The notes below the pieces were generated by a model. It did no database searches. It was given only the letters and a program-made list of their open reading frames with translations, and was not told the DNA's origin. A stretch of DNA of 64,000 nucleotides from Gordonia rubripertincta (lineage in GTDB: Bacteria > Actinomycetota > Actinomycetes > Mycobacteriales > Mycobacteriaceae). Positions 35,192 through 43,100 of this stretch are shown here, one piece after another. The stretch is from assembly GCF_038024875.1 (NCBI RefSeq), contig NZ_CP136136.1:248001-312000 (forward strand), read 5' to 3'. How positions within the stretch are numbered: position 1 is the stretch's first letter; each line of letters begins with the position of its first letter. A program made the translations under genes and the position numbers.

Positions 35192-35653
35192 ATGGGACGT
35201 AAGACCATTGCTGGATTCGGGGCCGTTGCCGCATTCGGCGCACTGACGCTGGGCGCCACGACCGCACAGGCAGCACCGGGCGAACAGCCGCTGAGTGTCG
35301 AGCAGGTCCCGAACACGGGCATCACCGTCGGCTCCAACGGTGTCACCGGCGGCTTCCTCGCGTCGATCCTCGCATCCGCGACTGAACCCGGCGTCACCCA
35401 GGTCACGCTGAACACGACCCCCACCGAATCGTGCGCAACGAGCCTCAAGGACGCACGCGTCGGGATCTCGTGGACCAACACCTCCACCGGCAAGACCGGC
35501 AGCGACGTCTTCGACGCGTGCACCGATGCGCGCCCGTCGGACGGTGTCGCCCTCGCCACCGGCGCCGGGTCGATCCAGTTCACCACGACGATCATCGGCA
35601 AGAACGACCGGACATTCACCGTCGTGCCCGGTAGCGGTACCTTCACGCGCTAG
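35192..35653 (+). CDS. Small secreted protein of unknown function
   Basis: 153 aa with a Sec signal peptide (MGRKTIAGFGAVAAFGALTL, cleavage predicted after TAQA-AP). The mature 120-residue domain is Thr/Ser/Gly-rich with two cysteines (ESCATS and DACTDA) that may pair. No known domain was recognised. GGGAG lies upstream of ATG 35192. It has its own strong terminator. Confidence 0.75.
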   Translation: MGRKTIAGFGAVAAFGALTLGATTAQAAPGEQPLSVEQVPNTGITVGSNGVTGGFLASILASATEPGVTQVTLNTTPTESCATSLKDARVGISWTNTSTGKTGSDVFDACTDARPSDGVALATGAGSIQFTTTIIGKNDRTFTVVPGSGTFTR

Positions 35654-35670
35654 CCGCCGCCCACATCCCT

Positions 35671-35700
35671 CGGTCGGGGACGCTTCGGCGTCCCCGACCG
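35671..35700 (+). terminator. UUCG-loop intrinsic terminator
   Basis: A perfect 13-bp stem (CGGTCGGGGACGC and its complement) closed by a TTCG tetraloop, followed by CGTTGTTTCC, 18 bp after the secreted-protein stop. Confidence 0.88.
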
Positions 35701-35733
35701 CGTTGTTTCCCGACACATCCGTCTGAGTGGCCC

Positions 35734-35768
35734 CAGGCGTCTCCGACTGTGCCGTCAGGCGTCTCCGA
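35734..35768. repeat. Direct repeat upstream of the FadD17-like operon
   Basis: CAGGCGTCTCCGA occurs at 35734-35746 and 35756-35768, a 22-bp period (about two helical turns). It lies 67 bp before the FadD17-like start and could be an activator site or a remnant duplication. Confidence 0.5.
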
Positions 35769-35809
35769 GGGTGGCAGTAGACAATTTCTCAGATCTGTAC
35801 ACGGGCCTG

Positions 35810-35823
35810 ATGAACACGTTCTA
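35810..35823. promoter_or_regulatory. Imperfect KstR-type operator
   Basis: ATGAACACGTTCTA keeps the AACnnGTTnnA core of the KstR box with a changed first half-site base. It lies 12 bp before the FadD17-like ATG, so binding would block initiation. Confidence 0.65.
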
Positions 35824-35834
35824 GATTTGGCCGC

Positions 35835-37424
35835 ATGGCCGAGACAGTGACCCAGCTCCTCCAGGCACGAGCCGACGACGACAACCTGGCGATCACCTAC
35901 GAGGGACGCCGCTGGACGTGGCGGGAGTACGTCCGCGACGCGGAGAAGACCGCTGCCGCAGTACTGTCCGTAGCCGACGCCTCTCGCCCGATGCACGTCG
36001 GCACCCTCCTGGGGAACACCCCGGACATGCTCATCGCGCTCGCGGCCGGAGCTCTCGGCGGCTACGTCACCGCCGGCATCAACAACACCCGACGCGGCGA
36101 CGGCCTGGCCGCCGACATCCTGCGCGCCGACTGCCAGATCCTGATCACCGACGCCGAGCACCGACCCCTTCTCGAGGGCCTGGGCCTCCCAGGCGTGACC
36201 GTCCTGGACACCTCGACCCCGCAGTGGACCGACCTCGTCGCCGGGGCGGGCGAACTCACCCCGCAGTCCGTGCCGGGTGCGATGGACACGTTCATGCTGA
36301 TCTTCACCTCGGGCACCAGCGGCAACCCCAAGCCGGTTCAGTTCGCGCACATGATGATCCCGTTCGCCGGCCCGGTCCTCGCCGACAAGTACGACATCGG
36401 CCCCGGCGACGTCTGCTACCTGTCGATGCCGCTCTTCCACAGTGCCGCACTGATGGGCGGCTACTGCGTCGCACTGTGCGGCGGGGCCGCGATCGCGCCC
36501 GCCAAGTTCTCCGCGTCGACCTTCCTCGACGACATCCGCCGCTACAACGCGACGTATATGAACTACGTCGGCAAACCCCTCGCCTACATCCTCGCCACCG
36601 AGGAGAAGCCCGACGACGCCGACAATCCGCTGCGCGTCGCCTTCGGCAACGAGGCCACCGACCGTGACATCGACGAGTTCTCGCGCCGCTTCGGCTGTAC
36701 GGTCTGGGACGGTTTCGGCTCCACCGAACTCGCGATCATCATCACCCGCGAACCGGGCACTCCGCATGGATCGATCGGCCGCGGTTTCCCCAATGTCGCG
36801 ATCTATGACTCCTCGACGGTCACCGAGTGTCCCACAGCCGAATTCGACGACACCGGAGCTCTTCTCAATCCCGACGAGGCGATCGGCGAGCTGGTGAACG
36901 TCGAGGGCGGCGGCATGTTCATGGGGTACTACAACGATGCCGACGCCACCAACGAGCGTCTGCGCCACGGCATGTACTGGTCCGGCGACCTCGCCTACAA
37001 GGACGCCGACGGATGGATCTACCTCGCCGGCCGAACCGGCGACTGGATGCGTGTCGACGGCGAGAACCTCGCCGCCGGACCGATCGAGCGAATCCTCTTG
37101 CGGGTGCCCGAGATCAACCGCGTCGCGGTGTACGCGGTGCCCGACGAACACGTCGGTGACGCCGTCATGGCTGCCGTCGTGCTCCAGGACGGCGTCGAGC
37201 TGAGCCCGGAGTCGTTCGCGGAACGGCTTGCCTCACAGGCTGATCTGTCACCGAAGGCCTGGCCGAGGTATGTGCGGATCGCCGACGACCTGCCCACGAC
37301 CGCCACCAACAAGATCCTCAAGCGCACCCTGAAACAGGAAGGTGTGACCGCCGGCGGTGGCACCCTCTGGGTGCGCGAGGCGCGGTCGCAGGAATACCGC
37401 GAGGCTGTCAGCGCGAGCGCCTGA
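35835..37424 (+). CDS. fadD17: FadD17-like fatty-acyl/steroid-acid CoA ligase
   Basis: 529-aa AMP-forming acyl-CoA synthetase. AMP motif IFTSGTSGNPKPV, FGSTE, SGDLAYKDADGWIYLAGRTGDWMRVDGEN and the C-terminal Lys (TTATNKILKR) are present. The features LLGNTPDML, FSASTFLDDIRRYNATYMNYVGKPLAYILATEE match my recollection of M. tuberculosis FadD17 (Rv3506), a KstR-regulated ligase. It has an extra 20 aa around residue 320 relative to that protein. It starts a plus-strand operon with the LLM, kinase and epimerase genes. Substrate is inferred, not shown. Confidence 0.78.
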   Translation: MAETVTQLLQARADDDNLAITYEGRRWTWREYVRDAEKTAAAVLSVADASRPMHVGTLLGNTPDMLIALAAGALGGYVTAGINNTRRGDGLAADILRADCQILITDAEHRPLLEGLGLPGVTVLDTSTPQWTDLVAGAGELTPQSVPGAMDTFMLIFTSGTSGNPKPVQFAHMMIPFAGPVLADKYDIGPGDVCYLSMPLFHSAALMGGYCVALCGGAAIAPAKFSASTFLDDIRRYNATYMNYVGKPLAYILATEEKPDDADNPLRVAFGNEATDRDIDEFSRRFGCTVWDGFGSTELAIIITREPGTPHGSIGRGFPNVAIYDSSTVTECPTAEFDDTGALLNPDEAIGELVNVEGGGMFMGYYNDADATNERLRHGMYWSGDLAYKDADGWIYLAGRTGDWMRVDGENLAAGPIERILLRVPEINRVAVYAVPDEHVGDAVMAAVVLQDGVELSPESFAERLASQADLSPKAWPRYVRIADDLPTTATNKILKRTLKQEGVTAGGGTLWVREARSQEYREAVSASA

Positions 37425-37428
37425 GTCC

Positions 37429-38511
37429 ATGGAACAGCTCACCGAGCTCGGCTACTACGCACTCTCCCGTCACCCGGTCACCCCGCGTGAGCTCGCCGGC
37501 GAGGCCCGGCTGGCCGACGAGATCGGCCTCGGGACGGCCTTCGTCTCGGAGCGGTTCAACGTCAAGGACGCGGCCACCCTGTGCGGGGCCCTGGCCGGAG
37601 CGACGGAGAACCTCGGGATAGCCACCGCGGCAACCAACCACAACACCCGGCACCCCATCATCACCGCGACGATGGGCGCCACCCTGGCCGAGGTGTCCGG
37701 CGGCCGTTTCGCTCTCGGACTCGGTCGCGGGATCACCCCGCAGTGGCAGATCCTCGGCGTCCCGCTCGTCACCGGCGCGGCCCTGCGCGACATCACCGGG
37801 CTGCTGCGGAGACTGTGGGCCGGCGAGATGGTCGTCGGCCACGACGGGCCCATCGGCTCATACCCGTTGCTCAGCCTGGGGGTGACCCTGGACTCCCCGC
37901 CGCCGGTCATGCTCGTGACGATGAGCCCGAGGACGCTCGCATTGGCAGGCGAGATCGCCGACGGCGTCGTGCTGCACACGTACTTCAGCGCGGACGCCAC
38001 CCGGCGCGCCGTCGCCCAGGTGCGCGGGGCGGCCGAACGCGCCGGCCGCGATCCGGCGGCCGTCCGGATCTGGTCGGTCGTGGCGACGGTGTCCGACGAC
38101 CTGGACCCCGCCGACCGGGTGCGCCGTTTGCACGGGCGCCTTGCGACCTACCTGCAGGGTTACCCCGACCAGCTCATGGGTGCCAATCAATGGGACCCCG
38201 CCGACCTCGAACGAGTGCGGGCGACAACCGCGTTCACCGGTGCCCGCGGACCGATCGATGCCACCGCCACCGACGACGAACTCGCCGAACTGGCCGACAC
38301 CATCCCTGAGGCGTGGGTCGCCGACTCCGCGACCGGTTCGGCGTCGGACTGCGCGAAGACCGTCGCCGAGCAGTTCGATCTCGGCGTCGACTCGGTGATC
38401 CTGCACGGCGCGACGCCGACCGAACTGGCACCGGTGGTCGCGGCGTACCGCGACCTTCGCCCCGACCGCGGGGTCGGACTACCGGTCAACCCCGGAAGGA
38501 TGCCCTCGTGA
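37429..38511 (+). CDS. LLM-class (F420-type) oxidoreductase
   Basis: 360-aa luciferase-like monooxygenase-fold protein. RFALGLGRG near residue 90, MSPRTLALAGEIADGVVLHTY and the F420-dependent style C-terminus (GVDSVILHGATPTELAPV) match the TIGR03857 group. M. tuberculosis Rv3520c, in the KstR regulon, is the closest analogue by recall. It starts 4 bp after the FadD17-like stop. Function unknown; F420- or FMN-dependent reduction of a steroid intermediate is inference. Confidence 0.8.
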   Translation: MEQLTELGYYALSRHPVTPRELAGEARLADEIGLGTAFVSERFNVKDAATLCGALAGATENLGIATAATNHNTRHPIITATMGATLAEVSGGRFALGLGRGITPQWQILGVPLVTGAALRDITGLLRRLWAGEMVVGHDGPIGSYPLLSLGVTLDSPPPVMLVTMSPRTLALAGEIADGVVLHTYFSADATRRAVAQVRGAAERAGRDPAAVRIWSVVATVSDDLDPADRVRRLHGRLATYLQGYPDQLMGANQWDPADLERVRATTAFTGARGPIDATATDDELAELADTIPEAWVADSATGSASDCAKTVAEQFDLGVDSVILHGATPTELAPVVAAYRDLRPDRGVGLPVNPGRMPS

Positions 38512-38524
38512 CGGTGAGACCCGC

Positions 38525-39580
38525 ATGACAGGGACCCTCGAGATACCCACGAGCGTCGAGCAACTCACGTCGACGTGGCTGACGGATTTCCTCGGCGAGA
38601 ACGGCCACGACGCGTCGATCAGCGCGGTCACCTCCGAGGCCGTCGGGACCGGGCAGATGGCCGGCTCGTACCGACTGACACTCGATCACTGCGGTCCGAC
38701 GGACCTGCCCGCCACCATGGTCGCCAAGTTGGCCACCGGCGCTCCCGAGCAACGCGAGTTCGGGTCCGGGGTGTTCCGCAACGAGGTCCGCTTCTACCGC
38801 GATCTGGCCGCCGGCTTCACCGTCCCGAAGCCGCGGTGTTACGCCGCCACGATCTCCGACCCCGGCACCGAGTTCGTGCTCCTGCTCGAGGACATGGGCG
38901 AGGCCGTGCAGGGCGACCAGATCACCGGATGCACGGCGGCACAGGCCGAATCGGTCGCCGTGGCCGCGGCCGGCCTGCACGCACCCCGCTGGAACGACGC
39001 CGCGCTGCTGGAGGAGATGCCGCTGCCCGGTGCTGCCGAACGCGAGATGATGGAGTCGATCCTCGCGCCGATGGCCGATGTCTACCGCGACCGCTTCTCC
39101 CCCGACGCACGGAGTTCGGCGGCCATCGACTGGCTGGTCCGCGAGGCCGGCGACTGGCTCGTCGCGCCGCTGCGGAACACCGCACTCATCCATGGCGACC
39201 TCCGTGTGGACAACGTGCTGTTCGGCCCGTCCGGCGAGGTGACGGTCATCGACTGGCAGACCATCACCACCGGTAACCCGCTGCGCGACATCGCGTTTCT
39301 ACTCAGCACCAGCTTGACCACCGAGGATCGTCGTAAACACGAGCGTGGCATCGTCGCGTCGTATCACCGTGCGGTCATCACCGAGGGCGTCGCCGACTAC
39401 ACGCTCGACGAGTGTTGGGACGACTACGTCGCCAACCTGATCCAGGCGCCGCTGATCATCGTCTTCGGTTCGGCCGCCGCACAACCCACCGAACGCGGCA
39501 CCGCCATGTTCGATGCCATGCTGTCCCGCAGCGCGGCCGCGATCGAGGACCTCGCGCCGGGCGGCCTGCCGGGACGATGA
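38525..39580 (+). CDS. Aminoglycoside-phosphotransferase-like kinase
   Basis: 351-aa protein of the phosphotransferase (APH/choline kinase) fold. Catalytic loop LIHGDLRVDNVLF and metal-binding VIDWQ are present, with VAKLATG providing the ATP-binding Lys. It lies 13 bp after the LLM gene and overlaps the next gene by ATGA. It may phosphorylate a steroid or small hydroxyl compound, but no substrate is known. Confidence 0.8.
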   Translation: MTGTLEIPTSVEQLTSTWLTDFLGENGHDASISAVTSEAVGTGQMAGSYRLTLDHCGPTDLPATMVAKLATGAPEQREFGSGVFRNEVRFYRDLAAGFTVPKPRCYAATISDPGTEFVLLLEDMGEAVQGDQITGCTAAQAESVAVAAAGLHAPRWNDAALLEEMPLPGAAEREMMESILAPMADVYRDRFSPDARSSAAIDWLVREAGDWLVAPLRNTALIHGDLRVDNVLFGPSGEVTVIDWQTITTGNPLRDIAFLLSTSLTTEDRRKHERGIVASYHRAVITEGVADYTLDECWDDYVANLIQAPLIIVFGSAAAQPTERGTAMFDAMLSRSAAAIEDLAPGGLPGR

Positions 39581-40569
39581 AGCTCGTCATCGGCGGCAAC
39601 GGGTTCCTCGGTTCCCGACTGGTCCGTCAGCTCGTCGGGAGCGGGGACGACGTCCGCGTCCTCACGCGGGTGACCAGTGATCTCCGCACGCTGTCCGGCC
39701 TGGACTTCGAGCACGTCACCGGCGACCTCTTCGACGCCGATTCGGTGCGTGCGGCGATGGACGGTTGCGACGTCGTCTTCCACTGTGTCGTCGACACCCG
39801 TGCGTGGCTGCGGGATCCGGCACCGCTGTACCGCACCAACGTCGATGCCCTGCGTGCGGTGCTCGACGTCGCCGCCGGTCAGCCGCTGCACAAGTTCGTG
39901 TTCACCAGCACCGTCGCCACCATCGGACGGGTGAAGGATCGTCGTGCCACCGAGGACGACGAGTTCAACTGGTCGAAGCACGCACCGGATTACGTGAAGA
40001 GCCGGGTGGCCGGGGAGAACCTGCTGTTGAGCTGTTCCCGGGACGGGGCGGTGCCGGGGGTCGCGATGTGCGTCGCCAACACCTACGGCCCGGGCGATCG
40101 GCAGCCCACTCCCCATGGCTCTTTCGTCGCCGGTGCGGCACTGGGCAAGCTGCCGTTCACCATCCGCGGTTGCCGGGCCGAGTCGGTGGGCATCGACGAC
40201 GCGGCTCGCGCACTCGTCCTGGCGGCCGAGCGGGGTGAGGTGGGCGAGCGGTACATCGTCGCCGAGCGATCCATCGACACCGGCGAGATCGTGGAGATCG
40301 CCGCCCGCGCCGCGCGCCGGGAACCTCCCCGTCTCGTGCTCAATCGCACGGCCCTGTACGCCGCCGGCGCGGCGGGCTCGGCGCGGGCCGCCATCAGCCG
40401 GAGGCCCGTCCAGCTGACCGTGCCGTCGGTGCGGCTGATGCACTTCATGTCCGAGATGGACCACGGCAAGGCCGAGCGCGACCTGGGCTGGACGCCGCGC
40501 CCGGTGACGGAAGCGATCGCCGAGGGTGCACGGTTCTGGGTGGAGCGCCGGGCCGCCCGCCGGGCCTGA
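39577..40569 (+). CDS. NAD-dependent epimerase/dehydratase (3-beta-HSD-like)
   Basis: 330-aa extended SDR. NAD motif VIGGNGFLGSRL (residues 4-15), catalytic-type region FTSTVATIG followed later by YVKSRVAGE (the Tyr/Lys pair with changed spacing), and NTYGPGD. The pattern suits a 3-beta-hydroxysteroid or dihydroflavonol-type dehydrogenase. The ATG overlaps the kinase stop. It is the last gene before the IS3 element. Confidence 0.82.
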   Translation: MKLVIGGNGFLGSRLVRQLVGSGDDVRVLTRVTSDLRTLSGLDFEHVTGDLFDADSVRAAMDGCDVVFHCVVDTRAWLRDPAPLYRTNVDALRAVLDVAAGQPLHKFVFTSTVATIGRVKDRRATEDDEFNWSKHAPDYVKSRVAGENLLLSCSRDGAVPGVAMCVANTYGPGDRQPTPHGSFVAGAALGKLPFTIRGCRAESVGIDDAARALVLAAERGEVGERYIVAERSIDTGEIVEIAARAARREPPRLVLNRTALYAAGAAGSARAAISRRPVQLTVPSVRLMHFMSEMDHGKAERDLGWTPRPVTEAIAEGARFWVERRAARRA

Positions 40570-40574
40570 CACAC

Positions 40575-40595
40575 ACCCACCCTTCTTCCGTAAAC
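40575..40595 (+). repeat. Left arm of an inverted repeat split by the IS
   Basis: ACCCACCCTTCTTCCGTAAAC pairs with 42179-42199 (19 of 21 positions). It lies 6 bp after the epimerase stop, where a terminator is expected. The arms are now 1.6 kb apart with the IS between them. Confidence 0.7.
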
Positions 40596-40666
40596 GCGCC
40601 CCCTAGCCGCGCATCCTGTCAGGCTGTTCGTGAGACACCTGGCGGGGTGTGCGGGGGACGGAATGA

Positions 40667-41134
40667 GTGATGACGATCAGTGTCGAGGTAGGCCGAACTC
40701 CGCGAGGGCAGCGGTCCTATCCGTTGGGTTTCAAGGTCGAGTTCCTGCAGTTGTGGGACGCGGCGACGGTCGAACGCGGTGGCCGTGCGCGGCTGCTCCG
40801 GGAGCATGGTCTGTGCCGGGCGACGGTGCGGGGCTGGCTGCAGGCTCGTGGTCGGGGAGACTTTGAGGCGTCGATGGTGTCGGCGGCCCAGAAGTCGAAA
40901 GGATCACGGGTGGATGCTCAGGAACGAGCCGAGTTAGCGCGGTTACGCGCGGAGAATCAACGGCTACGTAAAAAGGTTGAACAGGCCGAAGCCATTCAAG
41001 AGATCATGGGAAAAGCTATCGAGCTCATGGACGGGATCACCGCGAGCTCGACCGACGAGGAGGAACAGATCCCGCCGGCGTTGATGAGCGCCGAACAGTA
41101 TCAGCAGTGGTTGCAGCGCAAAGGACTGTCCTAG
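40667..41134 (+). CDS. IS3-family OrfA (HTH transposase subunit)
   Basis: 155-aa OrfA: helix-turn-helix (residues about 17-60, FKVEFLQLWDAATVE to TVRGWLQ) and a leucine zipper (residues about 85-115, ERAELARLRAENQRLRKKVE). It ends 28 bp inside OrfB. The full transposase OrfAB would arise by a -1 frameshift near codon 115. Confidence 0.85.
   Translation: MMTISVEVGRTPRGQRSYPLGFKVEFLQLWDAATVERGGRARLLREHGLCRATVRGWLQARGRGDFEASMVSAAQKSKGSRVDAQERAELARLRAENQRLRKKVEQAEAIQEIMGKAIELMDGITASSTDEEEQIPPALMSAEQYQQWLQRKGLS
41008..41050 (+). promoter_or_regulatory. Candidate -1 programmed frameshift signal in the IS
   Basis: The heptamer G-GGA-AAA is in frame at 41008-41014, followed after 5 bases by a stem CGAGCTC/GAGCTCG (41020-41026 with 41044-41050). 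The -1 frame is open from here into OrfB. This matches the slippery-site-plus-stem arrangement of IS3 elements. Confidence 0.5.
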
Positions 41135-42156
41135 TCGAGACGGTCATCGCGCTGGCAGTTGCAGGCATGACGATCGCAGCGGCATGTGCGTGGGCGGGAC
41201 TACCGCGAGCAACGTTCTATCGCCTCTCCCGCCGCTATCAGCACTACACACCGGTGGCTGATCCGATCGGGCAACGTGAGCGTTGGCAGCCGGGGGCCTT
41301 GACCGCCGATGAGCGTGCCCAGGTATGCGCGGTGCTCGAAGACGAGCAGTACGCCGATCTATCGGTGTGCCAAACCTATTGGCGGGCTTTCGATGCCGGT
41401 CGGGTGCCGTGTTCGCAGAGCACGTTCTATCGGATTGCCAAAGCCGAACGGATGACCGGTGATCGCCGTCGCGGACGACACAGTGGTGGCCAGTGTTCAC
41501 GCAAGGTGCCGAAGGTGGTGGCCACCGCTGCTGGGCAGTTGTGGTCGTGGGATGTCACCGAACTCAAAGGACCATCACGGCAGCGCTACAAGCTGTATCT
41601 GGTGATCGATGTGTTCTCCCGCTACCCAGTGGCCTGGCGCGTCGAGCACGTCGAGGACACCAGGATGGCGGTGGACATGTTCGCTGCCGCGTTCGTCCGC
41701 CACGGCGCCCCGCAGGTGCTCCACGCCGACAACGGAGCGATCATGCGGTCGCGCGATCTGCTCGACGAGCTACCCGCCGACACCGAAGCCTCGTTCTCCC
41801 GGCCCCGGGTCAGTGATGACAATCCGTTCTCCGAATCGTTGTTCAAAACCATCAAGTACGACCTGTCCTGCCCCGACCGGTTCGACGACATCGAGCACGC
41901 TCGTACCTGGACAGCGCGATACCTCGCCGACTACGCCGAGAAGCATCGCCACAGCGGGTTGGCCTGGCACACCCCGGCATCGGTGTTTGACGGCACCGCC
42001 GCTCACCAGCGGCAGCACCGCCAAACACTGCTCGACCGCCGATACCTGGCCCACCCGCAACGCTTCCGGCGCCCTCCCCGGGCCCCGGACATCCCGGCCA
42101 TCGTCGGGATCAACCACAGAAGAACAACCAAACAACCCCTGTCTCAGACAGGTTGA
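41107..42156 (+). CDS. IS3-family OrfB (DDE integrase-core transposase)
   Basis: The separate OrfB frame is about 349 aa and is open farther upstream in the -1 frame. The DDE triad is visible as Asp in LWSWDVTELKGP, Asp in VLHADNGAIM and Glu in VSDDNPFSESLFKTIKYD. An HTH (TIAAACAWAGLPRATFYRL) and an HTH_21-like domain precede it. The stop lies within the right inverted repeat. The frame is intact, so the copy may still be active. Confidence 0.88.
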   Translation: MVAAQRTVLVETVIALAVAGMTIAAACAWAGLPRATFYRLSRRYQHYTPVADPIGQRERWQPGALTADERAQVCAVLEDEQYADLSVCQTYWRAFDAGRVPCSQSTFYRIAKAERMTGDRRRGRHSGGQCSRKVPKVVATAAGQLWSWDVTELKGPSRQRYKLYLVIDVFSRYPVAWRVEHVEDTRMAVDMFAAAFVRHGAPQVLHADNGAIMRSRDLLDELPADTEASFSRPRVSDDNPFSESLFKTIKYDLSCPDRFDDIEHARTWTARYLADYAEKHRHSGLAWHTPASVFDGTAAHQRQHRQTLLDRRYLAHPQRFRRPPRAPDIPAIVGINHRRTTKQPLSQTG

Positions 42157-42178
42157 GAAATTCCGAGCCGGGCGGTGA

Positions 42179-42199
42179 GTTTACGGAAAAGGGGTGGGT
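42179..42199 (-). repeat. Right arm of an inverted repeat split by the IS
   Basis: GTTTACGGAAAAGGGGTGGGT, complementary to 40575-40595 at 19 of 21 positions, is followed by TTGGGG. It lies 7 bp before the SDR stop at 42207. Together the arms look like a bidirectional terminator of the epimerase and SDR genes interrupted by insertion. Confidence 0.7.
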
Positions 42200-42206
42200 T
42201 TGGGGA

Positions 42207-43100
42207 TCAGCCCAGCAACTCCGCCAGCTCCCCGAGGCTGTACGGCGAGGTATCCCGGTGGTCGCGGTAGGCGATGAAGCTCGCTTGCTGCGTCTCGAAT
42301 CGACCGATGAAACCACCCGCAGCGCTGAAGATGTGGCCGGTGATGTGGTCGGCAGCATCACTGGCGAGGAAGACGTACAAGGGTGCCACGTACTCCGGCG
42401 GGGCGGGGTCCAATGCCGCGTCGCGAGTGAGGTCGTCGAGAATCCCCCGGCGATGCAGACCCTCGATGTGGGCGACATAGTCGTCACCGGTCGACAACCT
42501 CGACTTGGCGCCGGGCATGACGACATTGACCCGGACGTGGTGTTCGGCGAGGTCCGCGGCGGCGGCGAGGGCCAGCGCGTTGACGCCGCCCTTCGCCGCG
42601 GGATACCCGCTGCCACCGAACATCCCGAGTGACGCCGCCAATCCGGTGAGCACGATCGCCCCCGAACCCTGCTCGACGAAGACCCGTCCCGCGGTCTGGA
42701 GCAGGTGGAACGCAGACATGAGGTGGGCGTCCACCTGCGCCCGGAACTCGTCGGGGGTGATGGTCAGCACTGTCGACCCCGGGGGTTCGGCGACACCCGC
42801 GCAGTTGACGGCGATGTCGAGTGCACCGAACTCGGCGAGCGCGGCGTCGACCATCTGCTGGGCGACGCCGTCGTCACCGGCCGAGCCCCGGACGCCGACC
42901 GCCTGTCCCCCGCCGCCGCGGATCTCCGCGACGGTCTCCTCGAGCGCAGCGCCGTCCCGTCCGTTGACGACGACCGAAACCCCCTGACCCGCCAGCGCAT
43001 ACGCGACCGCGAGGCCGATCCCGCGGGTGGAGCCCGCGATCACGGCGACCCGGCCGCCCAGTCCGGCAGCCCCGGGAGACCAGCCGGCGTCCGGATTCAC
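42207..43100 (-). CDS. Short-chain dehydrogenase/reductase of the CYP51 operon
   Basis: 297-aa SDR. NAD motif AGSTRGIG, NCAG in place of NNAG, and the catalytic Tyr/Lys in YPAAK; the Ser is in VLTGLAAS. A C-terminal extension of about 30 residues (FETQQASFIAYRDHRD) is unusual. Its start overlaps the previous stop (ATGA). It is the last gene of the minus-strand CYP51 operon, just before the IS. A steroid or sterol alcohol is the likely substrate by context. Confidence 0.83.
   Translation of the reverse strand: MNPDAGWSPGAAGLGGRVAVIAGSTRGIGLAVAYALAGQGVSVVVNGRDGAALEETVAEIRGGGGQAVGVRGSAGDDGVAQQMVDAALAEFGALDIAVNCAGVAEPPGSTVLTITPDEFRAQVDAHLMSAFHLLQTAGRVFVEQGSGAIVLTGLAASLGMFGGSGYPAAKGGVNALALAAAADLAEHHVRVNVVMPGAKSRLSTGDDYVAHIEGLHRRGILDDLTRDAALDPAPPEYVAPLYVFLASDAADHITGHIFSAAGGFIGRFETQQASFIAYRDHRDTSPYSLGELAELLG

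Larger units (their letters stand above)
40625..42150 (+). mobile_element. IS3-family insertion sequence
   Basis: About 1.5 kb with two overlapping transposase frames and a DDE domain. Imperfect terminal inverted repeats TGTTCGTGAGACA (left) and TGTCTGAGACA (right, complement) suggest the ends, but the exact edges are uncertain by up to about 20 bp and no clear target duplication was seen. It lies between convergent genes, inside what looks like their shared terminator. Confidence 0.82.
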
